Shown here: one piece after another, positions 1-5,531 of the stretch
Numbering within the stretch: position 1 is the stretch's first letter
Layout: every line of letters starts with the position of its first letter
DNA from: Patescibacteria group bacterium
GTDB taxonomy: Bacteria > Patescibacteriota > Microgenomatia > Levybacterales > UBA12049
Direction: 5' to 3'
Assembly (NCBI GenBank): GCA_018900295.1
Contig: JAHIGH010000031.1
Coordinates: 1 to 10,384, forward strand
Length of the DNA stretch: 10,384 nt
Position numbers and translations under genes: made by a program
The notes under the pieces: model-generated
What the model was told of the DNA's origin: nothing
What the model saw: the letters and a program-made list of their open reading frames with translations, nothing else
Database searches by the model: none

Positions 1-67
1 TCCCTTCTTTTTTAAATTGCATGTTAAAAGATTTTTAAATGTAGGTTTTATAATTGATATTTTATTA

Positions 68-100
68 TTGCCGGGTGATTAGGAATGGTTGCGCCGGCAA
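68..100 (-). other. Stem-loop in a structured leader or intergenic region
   Basis: TTGCCGG (68-74) and CCGGCAA (94-100) form a perfect 7-bp stem. On the minus strand an alternative hairpin, GTTGC-CGGC-GCAAC, uses the same right arm, so the two are mutually exclusive. The minus strand also has an SD-like GGAGG and a CCGCAAACGG motif just upstream. I could not match this to a riboswitch consensus I know. On the plus strand the stem is followed by CTTATTTTT, so it could instead be a weak plus-strand terminator. Confidence 0.3.
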
Positions 101-152
101 CTTATTTTTGGTGCCTCCGTTTGCGGTCAGCAGTTATTTTATATCTATAAAT

Positions 153-181
153 AGAGTAAAGAATTTGGGGTTGCTTGTCAA
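153..181 (-). promoter_or_regulatory. Candidate sigma70-type promoter reading leftward
   Basis: On the minus strand a perfect -35 box TTGACA (176-181) is followed, after exactly 17 bases, by a weak -10 box TACTCT (153-158). It lies just past the stop of the RTX gene and would start a new transcript with a leader of about 125 nt. That leader reaches an ATG at 22-20 (first residues MQFKKEG), which runs out of the window, so the gene cannot be identified. The -35 and spacing are good and the -10 is poor, so confidence is moderate. Confidence 0.4.
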
Positions 182-220
182 TTATGACGAAGAATATATA
201 ATGTAATATAAATAGATCAG

Positions 221-1105
221 TTAAAGATTTATTTCGCAGCTTGTTTGGATTTTTCCTCCGGAGCATGAATCATTCCCTGCTCCGCCATTTAAAATATCGT
301 TGCCTTTTCCGGCGTAAAGAATATCGTTGCCTTTCTCACCCTTTATTATGTCGTTGCCGTCATCTCCAAATGCTACGTCATTTCCATCGCCGGCGTTGAT
401 AATATCGTTGCCTTGATCCGCGACTATACAGTCATTGCCTGATTTTGCATTAATAATATCGTTACCTTTGAAAGCGAAGATCATGTCATTTCCATTGGTT
501 CCGTTGATTATATCGTTGTTTTTGGTGCCGTAAACAGGTTCATTTATAAAGATGATTTTTTTGCAAGCCTCCGGGACAGGAATAGCGGGACCGATACGCA
601 GGTCAAAGGTGATGTTCTTTGCCTGAAACTGATTGCCGGCTGATTGCCGGAATGTGACCGTAACTTCGTAGGTAACATTATGATTGGGAGTTAGATTTGA
701 GAGCGGGATGAAGGAGGGTATGGGCGCTTCGTCGAAGAATTGCCGGAGGGTTTTGGGTCCTGTGGGACTGGCACTTCCGTATACAGGAGTGCTATTTGCT
801 GAAATTGTTATATCGAGGGCTGTGGCAAGATTGCCTGTTTGGGATACTTCCATGCCGCGTATGCCGACCGGTACTGTGTCTGTGGAGCCGTTATGGATTT
901 GTACAGTGCGGGATTCGGTGTCGCCGGGGACAATGTCGGTTATGACAAATATCGGATCGCCCGGAGTGACTCCCCAGTCGATGAGTAAGCCCGCGACCGC
1001 GTAGGCGGTAGATGGACGGAGGAGGCCTTTGATAAAGTCTGTTTGAGAGACGAGCAGGATTAGGATAGTGAGGATAGAAAATATTTTGATTAATCTTGGT
1101 TTCAT
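221..1105 (-). CDS. Secreted protein with C-terminal RTX-like calcium-binding repeats
   Basis: A 294-aa exported protein. Residues 1-36 form a signal peptide: a basic start, a hydrophobic core around 8-20, and an AYA motif at 34-36 as a likely cleavage site. Residues 37-175 are a beta-rich domain with a P-G-D-T segment followed by a V-Q-I-H-N-G strand, resembling the subunit domain of TasA/camelysin-type proteins. Residues 195-284 are ten consecutive 9-residue units of the form xGNDxIxxx (first unit NND, last SCSGG), the pattern of hemolysin-type calcium-binding repeats (PF00353) that fold into a Ca-loaded beta-roll. Two cysteines follow in the tail. The ATG lies one base after the stop of the lamin-tail gene and has no clear SD, so translational coupling is likely. 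It is the last gene of the four-gene surface operon. Calcium binding is a family inference; an adhesin or matrix role is a guess. Confidence 0.85.
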   Translation of the reverse strand: MKPRLIKIFSILTILILLVSQTDFIKGLLRPSTAYAVAGLLIDWGVTPGDPIFVITDIVPGDTESRTVQIHNGSTDTVPVGIRGMEVSQTGNLATALDITISANSTPVYGSASPTGPKTLRQFFDEAPIPSFIPLSNLTPNHNVTYEVTVTFRQSAGNQFQAKNITFDLRIGPAIPVPEACKKIIFINEPVYGTKNNDIINGTNGNDMIFAFKGNDIINAKSGNDCIVADQGNDIINAGDGNDVAFGDDGNDIIKGEKGNDILYAGKGNDILNGGAGNDSCSGGKIQTSCEINL

Positions 1106-1106
1106 A

Positions 1107-1775
1107 TTAATTGTTGTTTATGCCTAAAGTTGCAGATGATGTACTAATCCAGTCATTTGCTGTGTTTGTATCTGCGCCATTTGGAAATCTAATTAATGTT
1201 TGATTTATATTCGGATTTGAAGGAGGAATTAAAAAAACAGAGATATTATTTCCATAACTCATTTCATCAATTTTAGTAGAACTAGTATCTAATAGCGTCA
1301 AGGAGTCGCCATCATTTGCTAATCCGTTACCTATAGCGTTGCCATTTAATTTGATTGTAATTGCAGAAATAGGGATAGCGTTAACTACGCTATTATCAGT
1401 GATAATAACAGCATATCCTCCTGAAGGAATTGGTGAAACGGTAGGAAGAATGTCAGAAAAATAATTGTCTAAAATTGTCCATCCAGAAACATTAATATCA
1501 GAACTTGTTGGATTATATAGTTCAACCCATTCAGCGCTTGAAGAGGCACTTGAATTTACTTCATTGATAACAATATTTGAGGATGTTGTCGTAGGCGTTG
1601 GGGTTGAAGTTGGGAAGACCGCGGCGGCGGTGAAGGCATTTTGTGTGGACGAGGCGGAGTCGGAGAAGTAGGAGTGGGTTACCTGATAGGAAGCAACGGT
1701 CAAAGTTGTTGTATAAATAAATATTAATATAATGTAGTGATATAAGTGGATTTTAGAAATGAAATATTTTGTCAT
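1107..1775 (-). CDS. Exported lamin-tail-domain (LTD) protein with SipW-type N-terminus
   Basis: A 222-aa protein. Residues 13-28 are hydrophobic, followed by the SipW/TasA-type motif HSYFSDSASS and then N-A-F, the same context as in the TasA-like gene of this operon. Residues 52-66 are a Thr/Pro/Ser linker. Residues 68-175 match the lamin tail domain (PF00932): IVINEVN, EWVELYNPT, then I-N-V-S-G-W-T-I-L-D. LTD domains of bacterial surface proteins are extracellular beta-sandwiches. The reading frame stays open up to 1886, but residues before the chosen ATG (1775-1773) are translation of a palindromic repeat (HSERSRGIS type), so I start at that ATG, which lies in the repeat's edge. No strong SD is visible. 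It sits between the signal peptidase and the RTX gene. The domain call is firm; the start is less certain. Confidence 0.8.
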   Translation of the reverse strand: MTKYFISKIHLYHYIILIFIYTTTLTVASYQVTHSYFSDSASSTQNAFTAAAVFPTSTPTPTTTSSNIVINEVNSSASSSAEWVELYNPTSSDINVSGWTILDNYFSDILPTVSPIPSGGYAVIITDNSVVNAIPISAITIKLNGNAIGNGLANDGDSLTLLDTSSTKIDEMSYGNNISVFLIPPSNPNINQTLIRFPNGADTNTANDWISTSSATLGINNN

Positions 1776-1867
1776 CCTGACCAAGCGAAGCGCGTGGAGG
1801 GATCTAATGCCACTGTGTAATTTCAGAAGCAGGTGGTATGAGATTCCTCGACTTCGCTCGGAATGAC
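1771..1867. repeat. REP-like palindromic element R1
   Basis: It starts GTCATCCTGA and ends CGGAATGAC, with internal GAAGCG/CGCTTC-type arms and an asymmetric centre. It fills the gap between the signal peptidase and LTD genes. Its left edge supplies the probable ATG of the LTD gene. One of five such elements in this window. Confidence 0.75.
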
Positions 1868-1882
1868 AAAAAAAATCTTTTT

Positions 1883-2428
1883 TCATGTTTGTTTGTTTAC
1901 TCTTTCAAGTACTCTTTTTTCGGTGGTTTTTACGATTTCGTTTTTTATTGTCCGGAGTTCGATAGCGATAAAGATGAGTGTCGGAATTATAATCAGGCCA
2001 ACGAAATAAAGCGGAGATTTGAGGAGGTTAATAAGCAGTCCAATGTAGGGCACGAAGAAAAATATTTTGCCAATAATTTTGTCTTTGGTGACAGGAGTTT
2101 GATCCGAGGTATTGTTGGCGTCACCTTTGGTGGTGAATGTAATTTGATTGTTTTTTTTGTTGATTGTGGTAATTCTATGTGTGACATTCTCCCCTGTTTT
2201 ATTGGTGAATGTGATGATGTCGTCTGTTTTGTAGGCGGGTTGAGGTATCGCGTAAACCATACTGCCGACCGGGATGATCGGCTGCATACTGCCGGAAAGG
2301 ACGACGAATGAGCGGATATCGAAGATCAACGAGGTTCTTGAGGTGATAAGGGTTGCGACAATAAAAGGAAGGACGATGAATAGAAGGGTGCTGATGACGG
2401 TTATAGGTATTTTTTTAAGAATGTTCAT
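1883..2428 (-). CDS. sipW: SipW-type signal peptidase I
   Basis: A 181-aa membrane serine peptidase that removes signal peptides from exported proteins. A transmembrane segment lies at about 8-30. Box B is V-L-S-G-S-M-Q-P with nucleophile Ser47. The lysine of normal bacterial leader peptidases is replaced by His84 in V-T-H-R-I, as in SipW and the archaeal/ER type. Box D is K-G-D-A-N-N-T-S-D with Asp103. Hydrophobic segments at about 120-158 form the C-terminal anchor, followed by a charged tail. Length is usual for SipW-like enzymes. The ATG is preceded by AAAGGA at short spacing. It stands directly downstream of a TasA-like substrate, the classic tasA/sipW association, and upstream of two further exported proteins. 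The activity class is secure from the motifs; that these neighbours are its substrates is inferred. Confidence 0.92.
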   Translation of the reverse strand: MNILKKIPITVISTLLFIVLPFIVATLITSRTSLIFDIRSFVVLSGSMQPIIPVGSMVYAIPQPAYKTDDIITFTNKTGENVTHRITTINKKNNQITFTTKGDANNTSDQTPVTKDKIIGKIFFFVPYIGLLINLLKSPLYFVGLIIIPTLIFIAIELRTIKNEIVKTTEKRVLERVNKQT

Positions 2429-2437
2429 ATGTCCTTT

Positions 2438-2508
2438 GTCATTCCCTCGAAAGAGGGAATCTATTTTGAATAGTTATCCTTCTGGATTCCCCTGTTCAGG
2501 GGAATGAC
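2438..2508. repeat. REP-like palindromic element R2
   Basis: It begins GTCATTCCCTCGAAAGAGGG and ends with ...CAGGGGAATGAC. Two small hairpins (CCCTCGAAAGAGGG and CCCCTGTTCAGGGG) flank an AT-rich centre. It lies in the 152-bp gap between the TasA-like gene and sipW. Confidence 0.75.
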
Positions 2509-2529
2509 AGTGTGTTTTGACACCCGTTT

Positions 2530-2562
2530 GGTAGTGGGGGAGCGCTTCTATCCCCCACTACC
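2530..2562 (-). promoter_or_regulatory. Perfect 12-bp stem-loop after the fibre-subunit gene
   Basis: GGTAGTGGGGGA (2530-2541) pairs perfectly with TCCCCCACTACC (2551-2562) around a 9-nt loop, starting 18 nt after the stop of the TasA-like gene. No U-tract follows on either strand, so it is not a canonical terminator. The position fits an mRNA-stabilising or read-through-limiting hairpin that keeps the structural subunit more abundant than the peptidase. That role is inference. Confidence 0.5.
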
Positions 2563-2580
2563 GGTAAGAAAAATTAGTCA

Positions 2581-3198
2581 TTATTGACTAGAGTCTTGGT
2601 TGAGATCAACTGTGAATGTTGACACAACACTATCGCCTTGCAGTGTGTCTCCTGCGGTGCTGTCTAGGCAAACATCCATTACTAATAGATGATCTGTGCC
2701 AAGATTAGCTAATGCAAGATTATCCAAAGCCGTTGCACTCGCTGCCCAATCTGCTAAGTCTATGAAACTAGTACTATTACTATTTGCTATCTGGCTAATT
2801 ATGTCAGATGTGTCATAGGTAAGAAGATTAATTCTTAAAAATTTATCTATATCCGGATTTGCAGCAGTGCCATTATCTGTTACGACGTTCGCTAAATGCA
2901 CTTCTGCATGGTTAGCAGGCACTGTTCCAGTATTTTTAAGAGTTAATGTTTGATTGCCTGTGCAAGACCCTGGAACTAACGAGCCGCTGCCAAAACTGGA
3001 GGTAACCGAGTTTTGATCGGTTTCAAGTGTTCCTCCATTGACCGCTTCATCGCTAAGTTTTAAATCAAGTGTTCCTGTTGAGAACGTATTATTGCTACTC
3101 GTTCCTGTATCACTGAAGTAGGCGAAGGTTGCGGCGCCCATCATTGAGAGAGCAGTCAGGATAGATATGGCGCTGGCAAGAATTTTTTTGTTAAACAT
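2581..3198 (-). CDS. TasA/camelysin (CalY)-like SipW-dependent fibre subunit
   Basis: A 205-aa exported protein. Residues 1-25 form a signal peptide with basic MFNKK and a hydrophobic stretch. It ends in the hallmark ATFAYFSDTGTSSNNTF-S-T-G-T-L-D-L of SipW-dependent proteins, where cleavage falls near A-Y-F. The rest is a beta-rich domain with an N-Q-T-L-T-L-K-N-T-G strand typical of TasA/camelysin. Two cysteines, in PGSCTGN and MDVCLD, could form a disulfide. The start is the ATG at 3198, because GGGAGG (3212-3207) lies 8 nt upstream; the in-frame GTG at 3207 overlaps that SD and is rejected. This is the only strong SD in the operon, which fits a highly expressed structural protein. The gene is first in the operon and its dedicated peptidase follows. 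Family TasA proteins form extracellular matrix fibres; fibre formation here is inferred. Confidence 0.88.
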   Translation of the reverse strand: MFNKKILASAISILTALSMMGAATFAYFSDTGTSSNNTFSTGTLDLKLSDEAVNGGTLETDQNSVTSSFGSGSLVPGSCTGNQTLTLKNTGTVPANHAEVHLANVVTDNGTAANPDIDKFLRINLLTYDTSDIISQIANSNSTSFIDLADWAASATALDNLALANLGTDHLLVMDVCLDSTAGDTLQGDSVVSTFTVDLNQDSSQ

Positions 3199-3206
3199 TT
3201 TTATCA

Positions 3207-3243
3207 CCTCCCTTCGCCATCCAATGCTTTACACGAAGGATGG
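3207..3243 (-). promoter_or_regulatory. SD plus mutually exclusive hairpins in the operon leader
   Basis: On the minus strand the leader contains CCATCC (3243-3238) pairing with GGATGG (3222-3217). It also contains CCTTCG (3239-3234) pairing with CGAAGG (3216-3211). The two hairpins share bases and cannot form together. The second ends directly at the GGGAGG SD of the fibre gene. This could be a switch of ribosome access. No ligand or protein partner can be named. Confidence 0.35.
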
Positions 3244-3296
3244 TTTCGAGCCTCTTTTTAATAATTAATTTTTTCCAGTTGAGGTTCTGGCTACGG

Positions 3297-3310
3297 GGGG
3301 GCAAGCCCCC
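3297..3310. repeat. G/C-only hairpin
   Basis: GGGGGC-AA-GCCCCC is a perfect 6-bp stem with a 2-nt centre inside AT-rich DNA. It lies in the geneless stretch upstream of the surface operon. On the plus strand it is followed by TTGTTTTG, which is not a convincing terminator tail. It looks like another small mobile palindrome. Confidence 0.5.
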
Positions 3311-3332
3311 TTGTTTTGAGTTGATAAACCTT

Positions 3333-3407
3333 GTCATCCCGAGGGCAGGTTCTGCAAAGCAGAATTCTGTTATTCTGCAAAGCAGAATTAAAACTAGTCG
3401 GGATGAC
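3333..3407. repeat. REP-like palindromic element R3
   Basis: Outer arms GTCATCCCGA (3333-3342) and TCGGGATGAC (3398-3407) are a perfect 10-bp inverted repeat. The interior contains TTCTGCAAAGCAGAA twice in tandem, each copy itself a hairpin. Confidence 0.8.
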
Positions 3408-3490
3408 ATTTTTTGTTCTCCCTTTCCAAAAATCAGGGAAAACTATTTTTTTGCAATATACCCCTCTGCTTTCAAATTGCAAAAAGTATA

Positions 3491-3591
3491 ATACCTAACC
3501 CTCCTTCGCTAAAGCTACGGAAGGGCACGGCGATACTTTGACTTGTGCCCTCGAAGCCTATAAGGCGAAGAGGCAAAGCTACGGTAGGTAT
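3491..3591. repeat. Composite palindromic element
   Basis: Outer 7-bp arms ATACCTA (3491-3497) and TAGGTAT (3585-3591) enclose a GGGCAC/GTGCCC hairpin (3523-3528 with 3545-3550) and two direct copies of AAAGCTACGG (3511-3520 and 3575-3584). No gene is supported between 3244 and 3626; apart from this element, R3 and the G/C hairpin I see only AT-rich spacer there. Confidence 0.55.
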
Positions 3592-3626
3592 ATACCAAAT
3601 TCTTACAAAATGATTAAGGATTGGTA

Positions 3627-3790
3627 TATATCAAAAAGGGCGGAGTTCCAAGAAGTTTGTTGGGTTCAGTTTTTAATGGTATTTTCTAGCATTTTGTGGA
3701 GGCGTTTCCAGCCGGAGGAGGCTTTGAAGTATATAAACGCAATACATTGAAAGTGGCATGCCACAAGCATGTAAACTGCTTGTGGCAGGG
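3627..3790. repeat. Island direct repeat, left copy (possible att site)
   Basis: A 164-bp segment repeated at 9991-10156. Apart from a 2-base GG insertion in the right copy (after AGAAG), one G/T substitution (GGAGGCG versus GGATGCG) and the inverted 7-bp spacer, the copies are identical. It ends with TGGCAGGG, matching the CCA tail, discriminator and first acceptor bases of tRNA-Trp in the right copy. Beyond these 8 bases the tRNA sequence is not present here. Confidence 0.9.
3759..3787. repeat. Perfect inverted repeat with 7-bp spacer (left core site)
   Basis: TGCCACAAGCA (3759-3769), spacer TGTAAAC (3770-3776), TGCTTGTGGCA (3777-3787). The 11-bp arms are perfect. It overlaps a second palindrome, GTGGCATGCCAC (3753-3764). 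Arm and spacer lengths match the core-site layout of tyrosine recombinases; it could also be an RNA hairpin. Confidence 0.8.
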
Positions 3791-3830
3791 TATCGTGAAT
3801 GATGTTAGAATCATTATTCGGAGACAAGAG

Positions 3831-3880
3831 GGGTATATTTATATTCCGGATTTATCTCCACAGTGTCAGATTTAGTTTAT
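3831..3880. repeat. 50-bp direct repeat, copy A (possible gene-end fossil)
   Basis: It matches 5061-5110 with 4 mismatches in 50. Read on the plus strand it encodes Y-I-Y-I-P-D-L-S-P-Q-C-Q-I-stop in both copies. Three of the four differences fall at third codon positions and two are silent, so it may be the end of a once-coding gene. The pair flanks the kinase-like gene. Confidence 0.7.
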
Positions 3881-4027
3881 TGAATTTAAGGATTTGAGTT
3901 TTTGGGATATATCGGTTTTGAGATAGTTTTTATATAAGTACTCACTGCAACGGCTACAAATAATAGTTCCTTTGGGGCAAATTGCTTCTTTGTTTTTTAT
4001 ATTCTGTTTTAAATTAGTTATCTCCAT
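3872..4027 (-). CDS. Possible 51-aa Cys-containing small protein
   Basis: A short minus-strand ORF, too short to be certain. Residues 17-27 read CPKGTIICSRC, a Cys-x6-Cys-x2-Cys arrangement reminiscent of zinc-ribbon knuckles; the C-terminus is Lys/Ser rich. There is no SD before the ATG. Its stop lies inside the 50-bp repeat, which also covers the end of the FtsK-derived gene at 5107. A still shorter ORF upstream on the same strand (MDKAKCDKDKHNWECKK...) adds two cysteines in another frame, so the two could be pieces of one frameshifted gene. Function unknown. Confidence 0.3.
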   Translation of the reverse strand: MEITNLKQNIKNKEAICPKGTIICSRCSEYLYKNYLKTDISQKLKSLNSIN

Positions 4028-4136
4028 TGAGGTAAGGGAGTGAAATGTAATAATTTCATTTTAAAAGCCCGCTTCTTTTTTGCATTCCCAATTATGTTTG
4101 TCTTTATCGCATTTTGCTTTGTCCATGAGTTTATTG

Positions 4137-4142
4137 TATCAT
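4137..4142 (+). promoter_or_regulatory. Candidate -10 box for a leaderless transcript
   Basis: TATCAT lies 7 nt before the ATG at 4150, with a weak TTGCTT -35 17 nt upstream. There is no SD before this ATG, so transcription from here would give a leaderless mRNA. On the opposite strand TACAAT overlaps the same segment and precedes the small ATG at about 4124, suggesting a divergent promoter pair. The boxes are short and the evidence is modest. Confidence 0.35.
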
Positions 4143-4149
4143 ATGTGGT

Positions 4150-5025
4150 ATGAAGGAAGGCTATATTAGACCGAAAGAAGATAACAGGCGTTTCTATGAG
4201 AAGTTGGTTCCTGTAATATCTGCAACTACCAAAGTAGAGATAAATGGCTACGCAACCCGGACACGCCAACAGTTAGAGATAAATGGTAAGTGGGCAATGT
4301 GGCATTCAGTTAAAGGGGGAATTAATGAAGATAAAAAAGATAAAAAGGCATCATATGAAATTTTGTATAATCCTGATGGCCCTGATAAGATAGGTGAGTG
4401 GTTAAAGATGGTTCCGTTCGGTGCGAGAAATGCAGAGGGGTTGGAAAATAGATTGCGAGATTCAGCAGTGGTAGGCAAGGAAGTACTGGAGAAGTCTGGA
4501 CTCACATATCACGCAGTCAAACTACAAGAATGCGTGATTAAAACGAAAGAGGGTGCCACTACATATGGTTTTACTACTCCCCATATTGGTCCTACGGAAG
4601 AGCATATACTTAAGGAAATGCATACATATGAACCTGATGAATCCCGTATAGCGCAGGAATTCGTGGAGAGAATGCATGCTACTTCATTTAAATTGGCTGC
4701 ATGGCTTTATCTTGAACATGGCCTTTGGGTAGGAGATTCAAATCCTGGAAATATAATTGCTAGCTTCAACGGTCATAAAGTTATATCATCATTCATTGAT
4801 TTTGCGAGTAGACCCAATAGGGCATATAATGGAAATGTTTTGATTAAAACCCTAGATGAAACAGACGTGATAATGGAAAAAAATCTTTCTGTTCTTTATA
4901 AGGGGTTTAAGGTGCAAGCAGATATACATAAGATTCCTTTTTCAAGGGGCACTAAGGAAGTAGAAGAAGCATTTACACTGCTTCTTCCCGAAAGAAAAAA
5001 AGAGTTGCGAAAAAGTAAATATTAA
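4150..5025 (+). CDS. Putative kinase-fold (APH/protein-kinase-like) protein
   Basis: A 291-aa soluble protein with no signal peptide or membrane segment. Residues 184-192 read VGDSNPGNI, like the Brenner motif HGDxxPGN of aminoglycoside-phosphotransferase-like kinases, with Asp186 as candidate catalytic base and Asn191 as metal ligand; the usual His is Val here. Residues 205-209 (FIDFA) fit the metal-binding ID-F position with Asp207. Spacing between the two motifs is normal for the fold. A clear nucleotide-binding Lys in the N-lobe is not obvious; K86 in E-W-L-K-M-V-P is a candidate. It is the only sizeable plus-strand gene and is bracketed by the 50-bp repeats, so it may be separate cargo. 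The basic C-terminus (ERKKELRKSK) is unexplained. Fold assignment is plausible from two motifs only; the substrate is unknown and pseudokinase status is possible. Confidence 0.6.
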   Translation: MKEGYIRPKEDNRRFYEKLVPVISATTKVEINGYATRTRQQLEINGKWAMWHSVKGGINEDKKDKKASYEILYNPDGPDKIGEWLKMVPFGARNAEGLENRLRDSAVVGKEVLEKSGLTYHAVKLQECVIKTKEGATTYGFTTPHIGPTEEHILKEMHTYEPDESRIAQEFVERMHATSFKLAAWLYLEHGLWVGDSNPGNIIASFNGHKVISSFIDFASRPNRAYNGNVLIKTLDETDVIMEKNLSVLYKGFKVQADIHKIPFSRGTKEVEEAFTLLLPERKKELRKSKY

Positions 5026-5060
5026 AATGATTTTCTTCCAATTTTATTGAGCGAAAAGGG

Positions 5061-5110
5061 GAGTATATGTATATTCCGGATTTATCGCCACAATGTCAGA
5101 TTTAGTTTAT
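5061..5110. repeat. 50-bp direct repeat, copy B
   Basis: Partner of 3831-3880, with 46 of 50 bases identical. It starts 35 bases after the kinase-like gene's stop and ends at the stop codon of the minus-strand FtsK-fragment gene. Upstream similarity fades gradually (about 15 of 20 bases), as expected of an old duplication. Confidence 0.7.
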
Positions 5111-5502
5111 TTTTTTATTTTATTACTAAACTCAATTATTAAACACCCAAGGATATAAAGGAAATTACTTATTTTCCCTCTCTTTTTTTCTACCGGCTCT
5201 GTAATTGCCCATTCTTCTTTCCATGTATAGCTATGAAGAAGCTTGCCATGGCTTCTTTTGTTATACTTTTCGTGTTTGGGAACGGTTATTCCTATCAAAT
5301 TTGAATGAGGTATTGGAGCCTCTATTTCTATGCTTCCCGTCGGCGATTCTAGGCAAAGGGCTATATCTTTGTCAAGATTGAGTATTCTTTTGATTGAAGT
5401 ACCTATAGCCAACTCTAAACAATATTGCGTACAATCTTCGTAGTCATTTACATTTGCAACTCTGATATCAACATCAAAAGCCTTTAGTGCCATTTCCATC
5501 AT
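5107..5502 (-). CDS. FtsK/SpoIIIE alpha-beta domain fragment without motor ATPase
   Basis: 131 aa from the in-frame ATG. Residues 1-77 follow the segment of FtsK/SpoIIIE that precedes Walker A: F-D-V-D near residue 9, then C-T-Q-Y-C-L-E-L-A-I-G, a D-I-A-L-C-L helix, and IEIEAPIPHSNLIGITVPK, close to the family's R-I-E-A-P-I-P-G-K-S-x-V-G-I-E-V-P-N. No Walker A or B follows. Residues 78-131 are unrelated, with basic stretches and a hydrophobic segment (FLYILGCLII) near the end. A better start is ATG 5539-5537, which overlaps the stop of the FtsK-gamma gene. From there the frame is +1 off because of a run of nine A (5510-5518 on the plus strand); eight A would join it in frame. So it is a frameshifted gene, a slippage site, or a sequencing error. 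Function unknown; possibly a decayed or domesticated translocase. Confidence 0.65.
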   Translation of the reverse strand: MMEMALKAFDVDIRVANVNDYEDCTQYCLELAIGTSIKRILNLDKDIALCLESPTGSIEIEAPIPHSNLIGITVPKHEKYNKRSHGKLLHSYTWKEEWAITEPVEKKRGKISNFLYILGCLIIEFSNKIKK

Positions 5503-5531
5503 CGTTGAGTTTTTTTTTGAGCTCTTTTTCT

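Noticed and set aside
300..540. CRISPR-like tandem pattern (repeated AATATCGTTGCC)
   Set aside because: The 27-bp periodicity is codons of the RTX nonapeptides in an open frame; there are no unique spacers.
1776..1886. N-terminal extension of the LTD protein (frame open to 1886)
   Set aside because: The residues are translation of palindromic element R1; the signal segment begins after it.
3199..3207. GTG start of the TasA-like gene at 3207
   Set aside because: That GTG overlaps the GGGAGG SD, which is correctly placed for the ATG at 3198.
3538..3750. 70-aa plus-strand ORF in the left direct repeat
   Set aside because: It is assembled from palindromic repeat and direct-repeat sequence. The right copy has a 2-base insertion that breaks the frame, so the frame is not conserved.
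4018..4269. 83-aa minus-strand ORF opposite the kinase-like gene start
   Set aside because: Most of it is antisense to the kinase-like gene, and it shows no recognisable motif.
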